Part shown: positions 8,253 through 17,690 of the stretch, in pieces
Layout: each line of letters begins with the position of its first letter
How positions within the stretch are numbered: the first letter of the stretch is position 1
Source of the DNA: Anabaena sp. WA102
GTDB taxonomy: Bacteria; Cyanobacteriota; Cyanobacteriia; Cyanobacteriales; Nostocaceae
Length of the DNA stretch: 64,000 nt
NCBI RefSeq assembly: GCF_001277295.1
Contig: NZ_CP011456.1
Location: 4,344,001 to 4,408,000, forward strand
Reading direction: 5' to 3'
The notes under the pieces: generated by a model
Told to the model about the DNA's origin: nothing
Database searches by the model: none
What the model saw: the letters and a program-made list of their open reading frames with translations, nothing else
Position numbers and translations under genes: made by a program

Positions 8253-8795
8253 ATGGGTGAAAAATATTTGACCTTATCGGAATTGAATATTGAAGGACAG
8301 TTTTTAGGGTTTGTGGGTAAAGATGCTGGGAAATGTAAACATTTACAGTTAGCAGTTCCTGGGGGAAATATCAAACTAAAAATTCCGAAAAATTTACGTT
8401 GTTCGCTAGGTTTATCCTTAGTTCCTGGTGAACAAATTCGCATAGATGCTATTAGTAAATTAAATCTCCGTAACAATAAACTCAAACTGCAACTTTATCA
8501 AATTCAAGCCATTGGTTTTTGTGTGCTGGAAAATTTCCTTCCGCAACCCAAAGCCAAAATTATGGTTTGTCAAAAATCTGGTTGTCTGAAACGGGGTGGA
8601 AAGGGGTTATTGTCAGACTTAGAAAAAACTTTAGGCGATCGCGGTTTATCTGATAAAGTAACTATTGAACATACCGATTGTCAAAAACGCTGTAGCAGCG
8701 CCCCCAATTGTGTTTTAATGTTAGGTAAAAAACAATACAAGAAAGTTCAGCCAGAGGCGATCGCATCTTTGCTAGAGAATCATTTAAGTGGTTGA
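8253..8795 (+). CDS. Thioredoxin-like (2Fe-2S) ferredoxin domain protein
   Basis: Protein of 180 residues. The N-terminal ~95 residues are beta-rich and unassigned; the C-terminal ~80 residues match the thioredoxin-like [2Fe-2S] ferredoxin family, with ligands in MVCQKSGCLKRGGKG and TDCQKRCSSAPNCVLM. It lies 162 bp after nifT on the same strand with a repeat between, so it may have its own promoter. A redox role linked to nitrogen fixation is possible from context only. Confidence 0.75.
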   Translation: MGEKYLTLSELNIEGQFLGFVGKDAGKCKHLQLAVPGGNIKLKIPKNLRCSLGLSLVPGEQIRIDAISKLNLRNNKLKLQLYQIQAIGFCVLENFLPQPKAKIMVCQKSGCLKRGGKGLLSDLEKTLGDRGLSDKVTIEHTDCQKRCSSAPNCVLMLGKKQYKKVQPEAIASLLENHLSG

Positions 8796-8836
8796 TGTAG
8801 CGTCACAAAGTATACTATCTTGCTTGAATTATCTCG

Positions 8837-8880
8837 TTCCCAGTCTCTGACTGGGAATGCTATCACAGAGGCTCTGCCTC
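8837..8880. terminator. Double hairpin after the ferredoxin-like gene
   Basis: Two adjacent stems, TTCCCAGTC-TCT-GACTGGGAA (8837-8857) and GAGGC-TCT-GCCTC (8868-8880), both with a TCT loop. They lie about 40 bp after the stop codon and are a common cyanobacterial intergenic repeat. Terminator function is inferred. Confidence 0.55.
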
Positions 8881-8998
8881 GACTTCGGCTAGATAGTAGA
8901 TAAAAATACTAGTATCATAAACACATCTCATCTTTCCCATTCCTGACGCAAAGTATCCAAATGACTCAACATTGCTGCTTTTTTAGGCTTTAAAATTC

Positions 8999-9114
8999 CG
9001 GCGTTGCTGATTAAGGGTATGAATTTTAGTCTCACGCAAAGGCGCAAAGACGCACTGAGGTTTGAGGTTTAAAGGTTCAATTTGGGAATTTTATACCTCA
9101 ATTCAGCAACGCCG
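8999..9114. mobile_element. MITE-like element with GGCGTTGCTGA ends
   Basis: 116 bp bounded by perfect 12-bp inverted repeats CGGCGTTGCTGA / TCAGCAACGCCG, extending imperfectly to about 28 bp. The inside holds the CACGCAAAGGCGCAAAGACG repeat seen again near 10950-10981. A half copy of the end is at 24120-24133. The minus strand just beside it (8928-8998) reads as a 23-codon coding-like tail ending RQEWER-stop, so it may have landed in a now decayed gene. Confidence 0.65.
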
Positions 9115-9239
9115 AAAAATCATTAACCGAAGACAAATTTGAACAATTCAACAAATTGAGTTTCCCAGCACCTCCAGGTTCAGCAGATTATATCACCTAT
9201 ACCGTTCTATAAAACTTACCCAAAATTACCAAAGTCTAG

Positions 9240-9420
9240 ACACATCTGGACAGCGATAACCTTAGTGCTTATTTCCTGTTTAATCACGGTCTTAGAATGA
9301 CTTCTAAGAGGTTTGTCCGCTCCACAGGCTATCTCGGTAGAACTTACCGTTTCTGACCGTAGTTCCTAAAAAGAACCGCTACGCTACAGGGATAAAAATA
9401 TCCGCAAACCATCGGTCAAT
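9240..9420 (-). ncRNA. Possible TnpB guide RNA (omega RNA) and element right end
   Basis: TnpB families make a guide RNA that overlaps the 3' end of tnpB and runs past it to the element boundary. The stretch after this tnpB stop is rich in stems on the minus strand: TCTTAGAA-GTCA-TTCTAAGA (9309-9290) is perfect, and GAACT..AGTTC lies around 9367-9340. The exact boundary cannot be placed without other copies. Confidence 0.4.
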
Positions 9421-10497
9421 GTTTTTAGCGGCGTTGAGGTCACGATCCTCTGTATGTCCGCAATCAGGACAAATATAAACGCGGTTTTTTAATGGCATTT
9501 TATGACGATGATTACCGCAGTTAGAGCATATTTGGGAACTAGGAAAGAACCTATCCACAAGGATTAGTTCACTCCCGAATTTCTCAGTTTTGTACTCTAA
9601 TTGCCTTTGAAATTCATACATCCCACAATCTGCAATTGCACCTGCTAATTTGTGGTTCTTCAAAAATGCCTTAACGTGCAAATCTTCTATCTTAATTATG
9701 CTGTGGTTTTTAGCTAGATAGTAGGTTAATTTGTGAATAGAATCCTTGCGAATATTAGAAACTTTGGCGTGTAATTTAGCCAATTTTCTCACAGCTTTTT
9801 TACGATTATTAGACCCCTTGACCTTCTGGGTAACGCTACGCTGTAAACGTTTCATGCGTTTACTCATCCGGCGGTAGGCTTTGGGGTTTTTGAATATTTC
9901 ACCATTACTGCAAACTGCTAACTCCTTTATTCCTACGTCAACGCCGATGGTCGGTCTATCTGCAAGTATAGGAGGTTTTTCAATCTCGTACTTGACAGAA
10001 ATAAACCATTTATCAGCCTGTCTAGAAATCACGCAATTATGAGTTGCTGTAATCGGTAAAGGTTCTGCTAAACGTACCCAGCCAATTGACGGTAATTTAA
10101 TTCTTTTACCATCATTTTTAATCGCTGGTTTCGCCTTAGTTCCTGATTCTAAATAGAAAGAATCGTGTTGTCCTTTTCTCTTGAATCGTGGTTGTTTTGA
10201 TGTTTTTTTGAAACACCTATCCCAAGCCTGGCGTAAATCAGCTAACGCCTTCTGAGGAACATTTTTATTAACTTCGTAATACCAAATATGCTCAGATTTT
10301 ACCTCAGCAACTAACTTTTTATGCAGGTCAATCGCTGATGGTAATTTAAGTTTTTCGCCTTCTTTTTGAGTAACTAAGATATCTATAACTTGAGCATTTG
10401 CCCAGTTGTAAGCGTGTCTAGCTACTCCAGATGCTTTACGAAAAGCTGTAACCTGTCCGTTATTTGGAATTAACGCGGTTTTGAATGATAAAAGCAT
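9379..10497 (-). CDS. tnpB: TnpB, RNA-guided nuclease of an IS200/IS605 or IS1341-type element
   Basis: Full-length TnpB. RuvC acidic residues are all present: D187 in IGVDVGIKE, E271 in IKIEDLH and D353 in DRDLNAAKN. The zinc ribbon Cys (C324, C327, C343, C346) sit between the last two. I choose ATG at 10497 (372 residues) with GAAGG eight bases upstream; a TTG at 10512 would add five residues. No tnpA is nearby, so the element is of the tnpB-only type. A divergent small gene at 10559 shares the promoter region. It should be catalytically competent. Confidence 0.92.
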   Translation of the reverse strand: MLLSFKTALIPNNGQVTAFRKASGVARHAYNWANAQVIDILVTQKEGEKLKLPSAIDLHKKLVAEVKSEHIWYYEVNKNVPQKALADLRQAWDRCFKKTSKQPRFKRKGQHDSFYLESGTKAKPAIKNDGKRIKLPSIGWVRLAEPLPITATHNCVISRQADKWFISVKYEIEKPPILADRPTIGVDVGIKELAVCSNGEIFKNPKAYRRMSKRMKRLQRSVTQKVKGSNNRKKAVRKLAKLHAKVSNIRKDSIHKLTYYLAKNHSIIKIEDLHVKAFLKNHKLAGAIADCGMYEFQRQLEYKTEKFGSELILVDRFFPSSQICSNCGNHRHKMPLKNRVYICPDCGHTEDRDLNAAKNIDRWFADIFIPVA

Positions 10498-10530
10498 TGA
10501 TTCGACCTTCAATGTTGTGTTACAATATTT

Positions 10531-10545
10531 AGTATACTCGATACT
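10531..10545. promoter_or_regulatory. Inverted repeat in divergent tnpB promoter
   Basis: AGTAT-ACTCG-ATACT lies between the tnpB start and the small divergent gene, next to TACAATATT and TATACT boxes that could be -10 elements for either direction. It may be an operator for the small protein; this is inference. Confidence 0.4.
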
Positions 10546-10558
10546 CTAGGATTTAGCA

Positions 10559-10726
10559 ATGCCTAAAACTAAATTTAAACCACAAAATCAAGTAGCGTAC
10601 GATAAATCACCTTTGCAGTTTAAGGTGTTGCCTGGGGTCAGAGAAAAAATTAAAACCGTCCCTGATTGGCAGCAACGGTTAAGGGAATTTGTTGATCAAC
10701 TAATTGAAGACTTGGACAAACAGTAA
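10559..10726 (+). CDS. 55-residue protein divergent from tnpB
   Basis: Starts MPKTKFKPQNQVAYDKSPL, then a central LPGVREKIKTVPDWQ and an acidic helical C-terminus (REFVDQLIEDLDKQ). AGGA lies about nine bases before the ATG. No domain recognised; the amphipathic basic helix followed by an acidic helix is compatible with a small DNA- or protein-binding regulator. Its tight divergent placement, 61 bp from tnpB, suggests it belongs to the element or controls it. The following 10727-10884 contains a frame ending KAWNELKNSAK-stop without a start codon, perhaps another remnant. Confidence 0.6.
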   Translation: MPKTKFKPQNQVAYDKSPLQFKVLPGVREKIKTVPDWQQRLREFVDQLIEDLDKQ

Positions 10727-10993
10727 TATATGGATAGTTATGGGGAGAAATTATCAAGCTGTTCCTACCCCTAACCAGTCAAAAAGCCACAACCCAATAT
10801 AATGACATCTCGCAATCTCAAATACCAAACAAACTAGATAAAGTTGTCAAAGCCTGGAACGAATTAAAAAATAGCGCCAAATAACTAACCCAAATCCTCA
10901 ACTATTGAAGTTGGGGATTTAAATCACACTTTTAATTTCTGTATTTCTTCCTTCCTTTGCGCCTTTGCGCCTTTGCGTGAGACAATTTATTTA

Positions 10994-12388
10994 TCATCCC
11001 TTCTCCACCAAACCCTCCAAAACCTGTTGTAAATCAGTCGTCAACTCAGCCACCGATTGTCTAGCAGCGACGCGACTACCTTTATAAACCGCATAACGTT
11101 GAGAAATAGAAATGGGTTCACCCACAGTTATTCTCACCTGCTGCTTACCCAATTGTGGACGATTTAAAGAAATATTTCCCTTAATTTTATTAACCATATC
11201 CCATAAAAGTAAAGTCATTTCTGCAAATCTTTCCACCGTTGGTTTTTCGCGGATATACATCCCAGAAACAGCCACAAAACTCTCAACCAATCTCATGTGC
11301 CACATCCGAAAATATGCCTCTTCAGCAACTCTATCTCCCAAACTTTTCTCAATGAGTGATAATGATTTAATATCCTTAAAATCTTCCCTAAATATATAAT
11401 TCCAACCAGCTTGTTCCACCCTTCTACATCTATCATTCCAATTCCCCCTAGATGGCAAATCAAAATATTGTTCAGCAATAAATAAAGCAATATTCATCAC
11501 AGATTGTAACCGATAAGCTAACGCTTCATTTCTATCTGTAATTTCTCCATTAGTAATTTTCTCATCTGGTAATGTTTGATGATAAAACTTAGTGTAAAAT
11601 TGCTCCATTACCGATAATAAATGTTCCGCCAAACCCAACAATCGGGGATAAAGCGCAGTAAAATTAGCCTCAGTTTGATCCTGATTCACAGACAAACCAC
11701 TAGCCGCTTCTAATTCAGTTAACAAATTTGCTATATTATCCCAAGGCTGATTAACATAACTATATTTAATGCCAATTGGTAAAATTAAAACTTCCTCATC
11801 TCTTCCTGCTTTTTGTAAATCTTCCGCACACCAAAAACCCATCTGTGCGATACCCGGTTCTAAGGGACTAATAATCTCCGATAAACCATTTGTAGCACCT
11901 TCTGGCGCAGCAGCCATCGGAAACTGACCATTAGCATACAAATCACGCACCGAACGCAACCCAGTCCAATCAGCTTTACCGCGTTGAATCGGAGTTCCCC
12001 CCAAATGGGAAATTACCCAACCAACTTGAGAACCAGCCCAGAGAGGAATGCCCCGATCATAGATAAAATGAGCATGAAGCGGATATTGTAGCTGTGTACC
12101 CCCAACTTGTGCTACTTTAGGCAAGATTTGGGACAGTAAATAAGTTAAACAAAGAGGGTCTGCTGTTTGAGGATGACGAAACGCCAACATAAACCGGATT
12201 TTACCATCTTGAAACCGCTGATAACAATCCGCCAAAACTTCAACATTTTCTGCTTCAATGTTGCTAATAGGTGTTTTCCAGCGAATCCAGTTAGGTAGCA
12301 CAAAATGTACCAACTTTAACAACAAAGGGTTAAAAGCTGGCGGAATAAATTCTAAAGGTGGTTGTGCTTGATACATTGCTTCAGACAC
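10994..12388 (-). CDS. 1-acyl-sn-glycerol-3-phosphate acyltransferase-like protein
   Basis: Protein of 464 residues, longer than standalone PlsC. The acyltransferase signature HPQTAD (H-x4-D) occurs near residue 92 in LAFRHPQTADPL, and the second motif PEGATNG near residue 182. It probably acylates a glycerophospholipid or related acceptor at the membrane. The C-terminal ~220 residues are helical and unassigned. It is monocistronic, with a CCTTTGCGCCTTTGCGTGAG repeat downstream. Confidence 0.8.
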   Translation of the reverse strand: MSEAMYQAQPPLEFIPPAFNPLLLKLVHFVLPNWIRWKTPISNIEAENVEVLADCYQRFQDGKIRFMLAFRHPQTADPLCLTYLLSQILPKVAQVGGTQLQYPLHAHFIYDRGIPLWAGSQVGWVISHLGGTPIQRGKADWTGLRSVRDLYANGQFPMAAAPEGATNGLSEIISPLEPGIAQMGFWCAEDLQKAGRDEEVLILPIGIKYSYVNQPWDNIANLLTELEAASGLSVNQDQTEANFTALYPRLLGLAEHLLSVMEQFYTKFYHQTLPDEKITNGEITDRNEALAYRLQSVMNIALFIAEQYFDLPSRGNWNDRCRRVEQAGWNYIFREDFKDIKSLSLIEKSLGDRVAEEAYFRMWHMRLVESFVAVSGMYIREKPTVERFAEMTLLLWDMVNKIKGNISLNRPQLGKQQVRITVGEPISISQRYAVYKGSRVAARQSVAELTTDLQQVLEGLVEKG

Positions 12389-12788
12389 AGTAATTATCTC
12401 CTCAAGTTATAACAAGTGACAGGTGATACCAATTTTATGTGAGGCTGCACAGAATAACAATCAATCATATTTATCTGCGTTTATCTGCGTTCATCTGCGG
12501 TTAATTATTCTGGAAATCTTATTCTATGCAGCTTCATCTTTAGGTATGACCGGGAATTTTAGATTTTGGATTTTAGATTCAAAAAATTTGCTACAAGTCC
12601 CGTCCTTGAGGATGGAAAAATACTCGCTGCGCTGCGTACGCTTCGCTAACGTAAATCCCAAATCCCAAATTTTCAAGTTCTACACTTGGGGGTGGAGTTA
12701 ATCCAAAATCCAAAATCATCAATCCAAAATCGCGTGACATAGGTTAATCTTCAATAATTGACAAAATTAGCAAGTAAAGGTAAAAACA
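12389..12788. other. Intergenic region made of dispersed repeats
   Basis: Contains TTTATCTGCGTTTATCTGCG repeats (about 12470-12502) and, at 12548-12732, a copy of a ~185-bp repeat whose inverted partner is at 59750-59939. Both copies contain ACTCGCTGCGCTGCGTACGC and AATCCAAAATCCAAAATC tracts. No gene is evident; the proS promoter must lie near the right end. Confidence 0.65.
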
Positions 12789-14603
12789 ATGCGATTATCA
12801 CAAATGTTATTTGTTACACTGCGGGATGATCCGGCTGATGCGGAAATACCCAGTCATAAATTATTACTCCGCGCTGGTTATATCCGTCGCATTGGTGGTG
12901 GGATTTATGCTTATCTTCCCCTAATGTGGCGGGTTTTGCAAAAGGTTTCCCAAATTGTCCGGGAAGAAATGAATGCTACCGGCGCACAAGAATGTTTATT
13001 ACCACAGTTACAACCTGCGGAATTATGGCAAGAATCGGGACGCTGGGACACCTATACTAAGGCTGAGGGAATTATGTTTTCTCTTGTGGATAGAAGAGAA
13101 CAACAATTAGGACTAGGACCAACTCACGAAGAAGTAATTACCACAGTTGCCCGTGATATGATTCGTTCCCATCGTCAATTACCTGTCCATTTATATCAAA
13201 TTCAAACTAAGTTTCGTGATGAAATTCGTCCCCGGTTTGGTTTAATGCGCGGACGAGAATTTATCATGAAAGATGGTTATTCTTTCCATGCTGATGAAGA
13301 AAGTTTGAAAAAAACTTACCAGGAAATGTACACTGCTTATAGTAATATGTTGCGGCGTTCTGGTTTGGCTTTTCGGGCTGTGGAAGCTGATTCTGGGGCT
13401 ATTGGTGGTTCTGGTTCTACAGAATTTATGGTCTTAGCAGAAGCAGGAGAGGATGAAGTTCTCTACACTGAAGATGGTAAATATGCCGCAAACGTAGAGA
13501 AGGCAGTTTCTTTACCAGCAGATGCGGAAACTTCACCTTTTACAACTTACGAAAAACGAGAAACTCCGGGAACAGAAACTATAAACAAAGTTTGTAATTT
13601 ATTGAAATGTTCTCCTACCCAAATTGTCAAAAACGTTTTATATCAAATTGTTTATGATAACGGGTTAACTGTTTTGGTCTTGATAAATATTCGCGGAGAT
13701 CAGGAAATTAATGAAGTTAAATTACAAAATGAATTAACTAAGTTAGCTCCTCAATTTGGTGCTAAAACTATTCTGACTTTAACTGTACCAAATGCTGAGG
13801 CTCAAGCAACATGGCAAGCAAAATCTTTGCCTTTGGGTTACATAGCACCTGATCTTAGTGATGATTATATTGCGGAAAGTAAACAGGTAAATTCTCAGTT
13901 TATGCGGTTGGTTGATAAAACCGCTGTGGAGTTAAAAAACTTTGTTACTGGTGCAAATGAAGCTGGTTTTCACGTAGTTGGCGCAAATTGGGGTGAGCAA
14001 TTTAAGCTACCTACACTAACCGTAGATATTCGTAAAGCTAAATTAGGCGATCGCTCCCTGCATGACCCAAGCCAAACCCTACAAACAGCTAGAGGCATCG
14101 AAGCCGGTCATATCTTCCAACTGGGTACAAAATACTCTGAGGCGATGGGTGCAACTTATACCAACGAACAAGGGGAAGAAAAGCCTTTAGTCATGGGTTG
14201 CTATGGTGTGGGTGTGTCACGGTTAGCACAATCAGCCGTAGAACAATCCTATGATAAAGATGGCATAATTTGGCCAGTAGCGATCGCCCCCTATCACGCC
14301 ATCATCACTATTCCTAACATTAAAGATGCCCAACAAATCGCCGTTGCCGAAAAACTTTACACAGAATTCAACCAAGCAGGAATAGAAACCTTATTAGATG
14401 ACAGAGACGAACGGGCAGGAGTAAAATTCAAAGATGCAGATTTAATCGGTATCCCCTTCAGAATCGTCACCGGTAGAGCCATTACAAATGGTAAAGTCGA
14501 AGTAGTCAAACGCGCAACCCGTGAATCTCAAGAAATTGCCATTGACGAAGTTATCAATACATTGCAACAATGGATTAAAGACACAATAGAAAGTGAACTT
14601 TAA
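12789..14603 (+). CDS. proS: Prolyl-tRNA synthetase (bacterial type)
   Basis: Charges tRNA-Pro. The 604-residue protein begins MRLSQMLFVTLRDDPADAEI and has class II motifs: motif 2 FRDEIRPRFGLMRGREFIMKD region and motif 3 around GVGVSRLAQSAVEQ. An editing (YbaK-like) insertion lies between about residues 230 and 390, and an anticodon-binding domain ends the protein. AAGG precedes the ATG. It is not linked to the proline-using ana cluster by operon or distance. Confidence 0.95.
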   Translation: MRLSQMLFVTLRDDPADAEIPSHKLLLRAGYIRRIGGGIYAYLPLMWRVLQKVSQIVREEMNATGAQECLLPQLQPAELWQESGRWDTYTKAEGIMFSLVDRREQQLGLGPTHEEVITTVARDMIRSHRQLPVHLYQIQTKFRDEIRPRFGLMRGREFIMKDGYSFHADEESLKKTYQEMYTAYSNMLRRSGLAFRAVEADSGAIGGSGSTEFMVLAEAGEDEVLYTEDGKYAANVEKAVSLPADAETSPFTTYEKRETPGTETINKVCNLLKCSPTQIVKNVLYQIVYDNGLTVLVLINIRGDQEINEVKLQNELTKLAPQFGAKTILTLTVPNAEAQATWQAKSLPLGYIAPDLSDDYIAESKQVNSQFMRLVDKTAVELKNFVTGANEAGFHVVGANWGEQFKLPTLTVDIRKAKLGDRSLHDPSQTLQTARGIEAGHIFQLGTKYSEAMGATYTNEQGEEKPLVMGCYGVGVSRLAQSAVEQSYDKDGIIWPVAIAPYHAIITIPNIKDAQQIAVAEKLYTEFNQAGIETLLDDRDERAGVKFKDADLIGIPFRIVTGRAITNGKVEVVKRATRESQEIAIDEVINTLQQWIKDTIESEL

Positions 14604-14864
14604 CTCTCGTAAAGTGGGTATTGTGAGACTAAATCAGTCGAAGTATTAACCTTCCTGCTGTCATGAGGTACAGTTTTTTGTCTCAAATCCGTAGGGGTGG
14701 GGTCTCCCCACTCTAGATTGCATTTTATGAGAACAACAACCCCTGTATTTCATGAAATCATCAGAAATTTAAGTATTACAGAGAAAAATTTTAATCAATT
14801 AAAATAATTTTTACCTAAACTCATCCTATCATTATACTGAGATAATTAACTGCAAACCGGATTT

Positions 14865-16535
14865 ATGAGTCAGTGCCTTAACCCCGTGTGTCTACAGCAA
14901 AACCCACCAAAAACTATCCTTTGTCAATCCTGTGGTAGTCAAATAGTGCTGAAAGAACGGTATCGCGCTATCCGCATTATTGGTGAAGGTGGTTTTGGGC
15001 GGACATTTTTAGCAGTAGACGAACAAAGATTAGATACCCGCTGCGTTATTAAGCAATTTCTAACCCAACAATCAGGAAGTGCTGCGCTCAAAAAAGCTAC
15101 AGAGCTATTTGAACAAGAAGCATTCAGACTCAACGATTTAGGGAAACATCCCCATATTCCAGATTTACTCGCATTCTTTCCCCAAGAAGGCAGACTGTAT
15201 CTAATTCAAGAATTTATCGAAGGTCAAAATTTATTAAACGAACTGCGACAAAAGGGGAAAATTAGCGAATTTGAAGTAAAAAAAATCCTAATTGAATTAT
15301 TACATATTTTACAATTTGTTCATAACAATAAAGTAATTCATAGAGATATTAAACCAGAAAATATTATTAAACATTCGCAAACAGGCGCTTTATTCCTAAT
15401 TGATTTTGGAGTTTCCAAAGAGGTAGGTAACAACGTTCTCACCAAACTGGGAACAGTTACAGGTACACCTGGTTATGCACCACCAGAACAATTTCGCGGC
15501 ATAGTTTATCCCAACAGCGACCTTTATAGTTTAGCTGTAACTTGTATTCGATTATTAACAGGATATTTCCAAAAACCTGATGGTACTGATCTACTATTTG
15601 ATTTAACAATCATGCAATGGATATGGAAAAAATATATATTTGTGAATCATGACTTAGAAATAATATTAGATAAAATGCTGCAAGACCTACCCTCAAATCG
15701 CTTTCAGTCTGCAACAGAAATTTTATCAGTATTGCAACCACAGCAAGTTTCACCAATAACCATTTCTCCTAATCACTCCCGGCAAGTTACTACAACAATT
15801 GTTTCCCCAAAACAACCCATAGTTTTTAGAGACAATTTAGGAAATAATTTATTTTTGGAAATGGTCGGTATTCCTGGTGGCACATTCTCTATGGGTTCAC
15901 CAGAAGGAGAGGGATATAAAAATGAAAAACCCCAACATCAGGTGACAATTTCACCTTTCTATATCGGAAAATACCCAATTACCCAAGCACAATGGCAAAA
16001 AATCGCCAGTTTACCGAAAATAAACATAGATTTAAACCCTAAACCCTCATACTTCCAAGGTGCAAATCTGCCAGTAGAAAAAATATCATGGTTAGATGCC
16101 CAGGAATTTTGTGCTAGGTTGGGGGAACACACAGGTAAGATGTATCGCTTACCTAGCGAGTCTGAATGGGAATATGCCTGTAGAGCCAAGACTACAACTC
16201 CATTTTACTTCGGTGAAACCATTAATACAGATGTAGTTAATCATAATAACAAATACAAACAGACCACAGATGTAGGCGAATTTCCCCCTAACAACTTTGG
16301 TTTATATAATATGCACGGTAATGTATGGGAATGGTGCGAAGATTCTTGGCATAAGGACTATACAAATGCACCCAGTGACGGTAGTGCTTGGACTGGTAAC
16401 GATAGCAAACGCATATTGCGCGGTGGTTCTTGGCTTCAAGAGGCTGGGAACTGCCGTTGTGCCTATCGTAACTACATAGTTGCTGGTGGCAGTAACTACG
16501 GTAGTGGTTTTCGAGTCGCGTGTTCTTCTGCCTAA
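14865..16535 (+). CDS. Serine/threonine kinase fused to a formylglycine-generating-enzyme (SUMF1) domain
   Basis: N-terminal zinc-ribbon (C4, C9, C20, C23), then a Hanks-type kinase (residues ~30-290) with IGEGGFGRTFLA, HRDIKPENI, DFGVSKE and GTPGYAPPEQ all intact. A short linker leads to an FGE-sulfatase domain (~325-556) with GGTFSMGSPEGEG, RLPSESEWEYACRA, HGNVWEWCEDSW and RGGSWLQEAG. This fusion is common in filamentous cyanobacteria; targets are unknown. Cytoplasmic, with no transmembrane segment seen. Confidence 0.88.
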   Translation: MSQCLNPVCLQQNPPKTILCQSCGSQIVLKERYRAIRIIGEGGFGRTFLAVDEQRLDTRCVIKQFLTQQSGSAALKKATELFEQEAFRLNDLGKHPHIPDLLAFFPQEGRLYLIQEFIEGQNLLNELRQKGKISEFEVKKILIELLHILQFVHNNKVIHRDIKPENIIKHSQTGALFLIDFGVSKEVGNNVLTKLGTVTGTPGYAPPEQFRGIVYPNSDLYSLAVTCIRLLTGYFQKPDGTDLLFDLTIMQWIWKKYIFVNHDLEIILDKMLQDLPSNRFQSATEILSVLQPQQVSPITISPNHSRQVTTTIVSPKQPIVFRDNLGNNLFLEMVGIPGGTFSMGSPEGEGYKNEKPQHQVTISPFYIGKYPITQAQWQKIASLPKINIDLNPKPSYFQGANLPVEKISWLDAQEFCARLGEHTGKMYRLPSESEWEYACRAKTTTPFYFGETINTDVVNHNNKYKQTTDVGEFPPNNFGLYNMHGNVWEWCEDSWHKDYTNAPSDGSAWTGNDSKRILRGGSWLQEAGNCRCAYRNYIVAGGSNYGSGFRVACSSA

Positions 16536-16538
16536 TTC

Positions 16539-17345
16539 CTAATCTTCAATTCCCGCATCTCGTAATCGTTTCTCCAACTCCGCTAACCGTTGTAAAGCTC
16601 TCTCCTTTTCTCGTCTTTCTTGTTCTTTTTCGCGTCTTTCTTGCTCTTTTTCTCGTCTTTCTTGTTCTTTTTCTCGTCTTTCTTGTTCTTTTTCTGCGCG
16701 TTCCTTCTCAACCGACTCAAACCCCCACAATAACAAATTACCTTCCTGATCCCACCAGCGCAACCAATAACCATCACGGTTTTCGCGCTTTCCTTGCCAT
16801 ACACCAATAAATAAATCCATTTCCCCTAACCAATAACGGTTATTTTCATCAGGGGAACGTAATTGATATTTTCCTGAACTTTGTAAGCGATGAAATTCTA
16901 AAACACCCGTATCAGGTGCAAAAATCAGATAATTTGCAACTTCTAACACCTCTTCATAAAAAAACCATTTACCAGGGGGAAAAGTCCGTTTACTGGAATA
17001 TTCACTCCCATTTGCGTCAGAAAGAAATTCCATCACCACAACCGGTATTTCACCCTGTTTGTGAGGAGTATAACTACGTTGTATTTGCTCTCTAGGCACA
17101 GTAATTTTGGGTATGTAAGCCCAATCAGGTGCTTTGATGACAATTTTGCCATTAACTACGGTACAAATGCCGTAATTGGTCGTAGCCAGGGCTGTTTCTG
17201 GGAGTTTCCCTGCCAGTTGCAGGCTTTCCGTCAGTGCAGCGGCTAAAGAAGGTTGATTAACATTATCCACTGGTTCATCTTCTAAAACAAAATCTTCAGG
17301 CAAGAGTTCCCAGGTAATCTTGTGGGTCGAAGCAGTAACAACCAT
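16539..17345 (-). CDS. Uma2/DUF820-family protein with coiled-coil tail
   Basis: About 268 residues. The central part matches the PD-(D/E)xK-like Uma2 (DUF820) family common in cyanobacteria (PDWAYIPKI, PVVVMEFLSDANGSEY, GTGVLEF-like DTGVLEFHRL). The last 60 residues are a charged coiled coil built from EQERREK heptads, encoded by a 21-bp tandem repeat at about 16602-16700. ATG at 17345 is preferred; GTG at 17354 would add three residues. Function is unproven; the expansion has no visible effect on frame. Confidence 0.75.
   Translation of the reverse strand: MVVTASTHKITWELLPEDFVLEDEPVDNVNQPSLAAALTESLQLAGKLPETALATTNYGICTVVNGKIVIKAPDWAYIPKITVPREQIQRSYTPHKQGEIPVVVMEFLSDANGSEYSSKRTFPPGKWFFYEEVLEVANYLIFAPDTGVLEFHRLQSSGKYQLRSPDENNRYWLGEMDLFIGVWQGKRENRDGYWLRWWDQEGNLLLWGFESVEKERAEKEQERREKEQERREKEQERREKEQERREKERALQRLAELEKRLRDAGIED
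16602..16700. repeat. 21-bp coding tandem repeat
   Basis: About four copies of a 21-bp unit (TTTCTCGTCTTTCTTGTTCT plus one base) encoding the heptad EQERREK on the minus strand. Units differ at single bases (C/G at one site, T/C at another), so length change by recombination would keep the reading frame. Confidence 0.85.
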
Positions 17346-17690
17346 AACAACCACAAATAAGGGATTAATTACCTATTATAGTATTTATCAATTCATTTTT
17401 CGGGAAATTGCCCTGGAAAAGTTGATTAATATAGCAGATATGTATGGTGTGTAAAGCCATTGAGGGCATGGCTACGCTTCTTAGAGCGACAGCGCAACGC
17501 ACCATTATTGAAAATTTAATGCCAAGTAGGTGAACACAATAAAACCAACCTGTGTAAAGAAACGTAAAATCGCTGAAAACTTCTTTACTCTTGCCTCTTG
17601 CCTCAATACTGCTCGGTTAAGGAAAATGGGGAGTAAAACCAATAGAAAAGTGTTCGCGTTTTATTTACGAGAACAAAAAAATTGAGAGAC
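17346..17690. other. Intergenic, no gene seen
   Basis: Contains the phrase GGCTACGCTTCTTAGAGCG near 17470, a variant of the common CGTTAGCGAAGCGT-type repeat. Nothing else is recognisable. Confidence 0.5.

Noticed and set aside
8928..9210. Gene split by the 116-bp element
   Set aside because: Coding-like tails lie on both sides but on different strands and in no common frame, so one interrupted gene cannot be shown.
12423..12701. 92-residue frame upstream of proS
   Set aside because: Composed of the ATCTGCGTT and GATTTTGGATT repeats; not a credible gene.
16520..16810. Plus-strand Phe/Leu/Val-rich frame opposite the Uma2-like gene
   Set aside because: It is the antisense of the EQERREK repeat, giving a false membrane-like protein.
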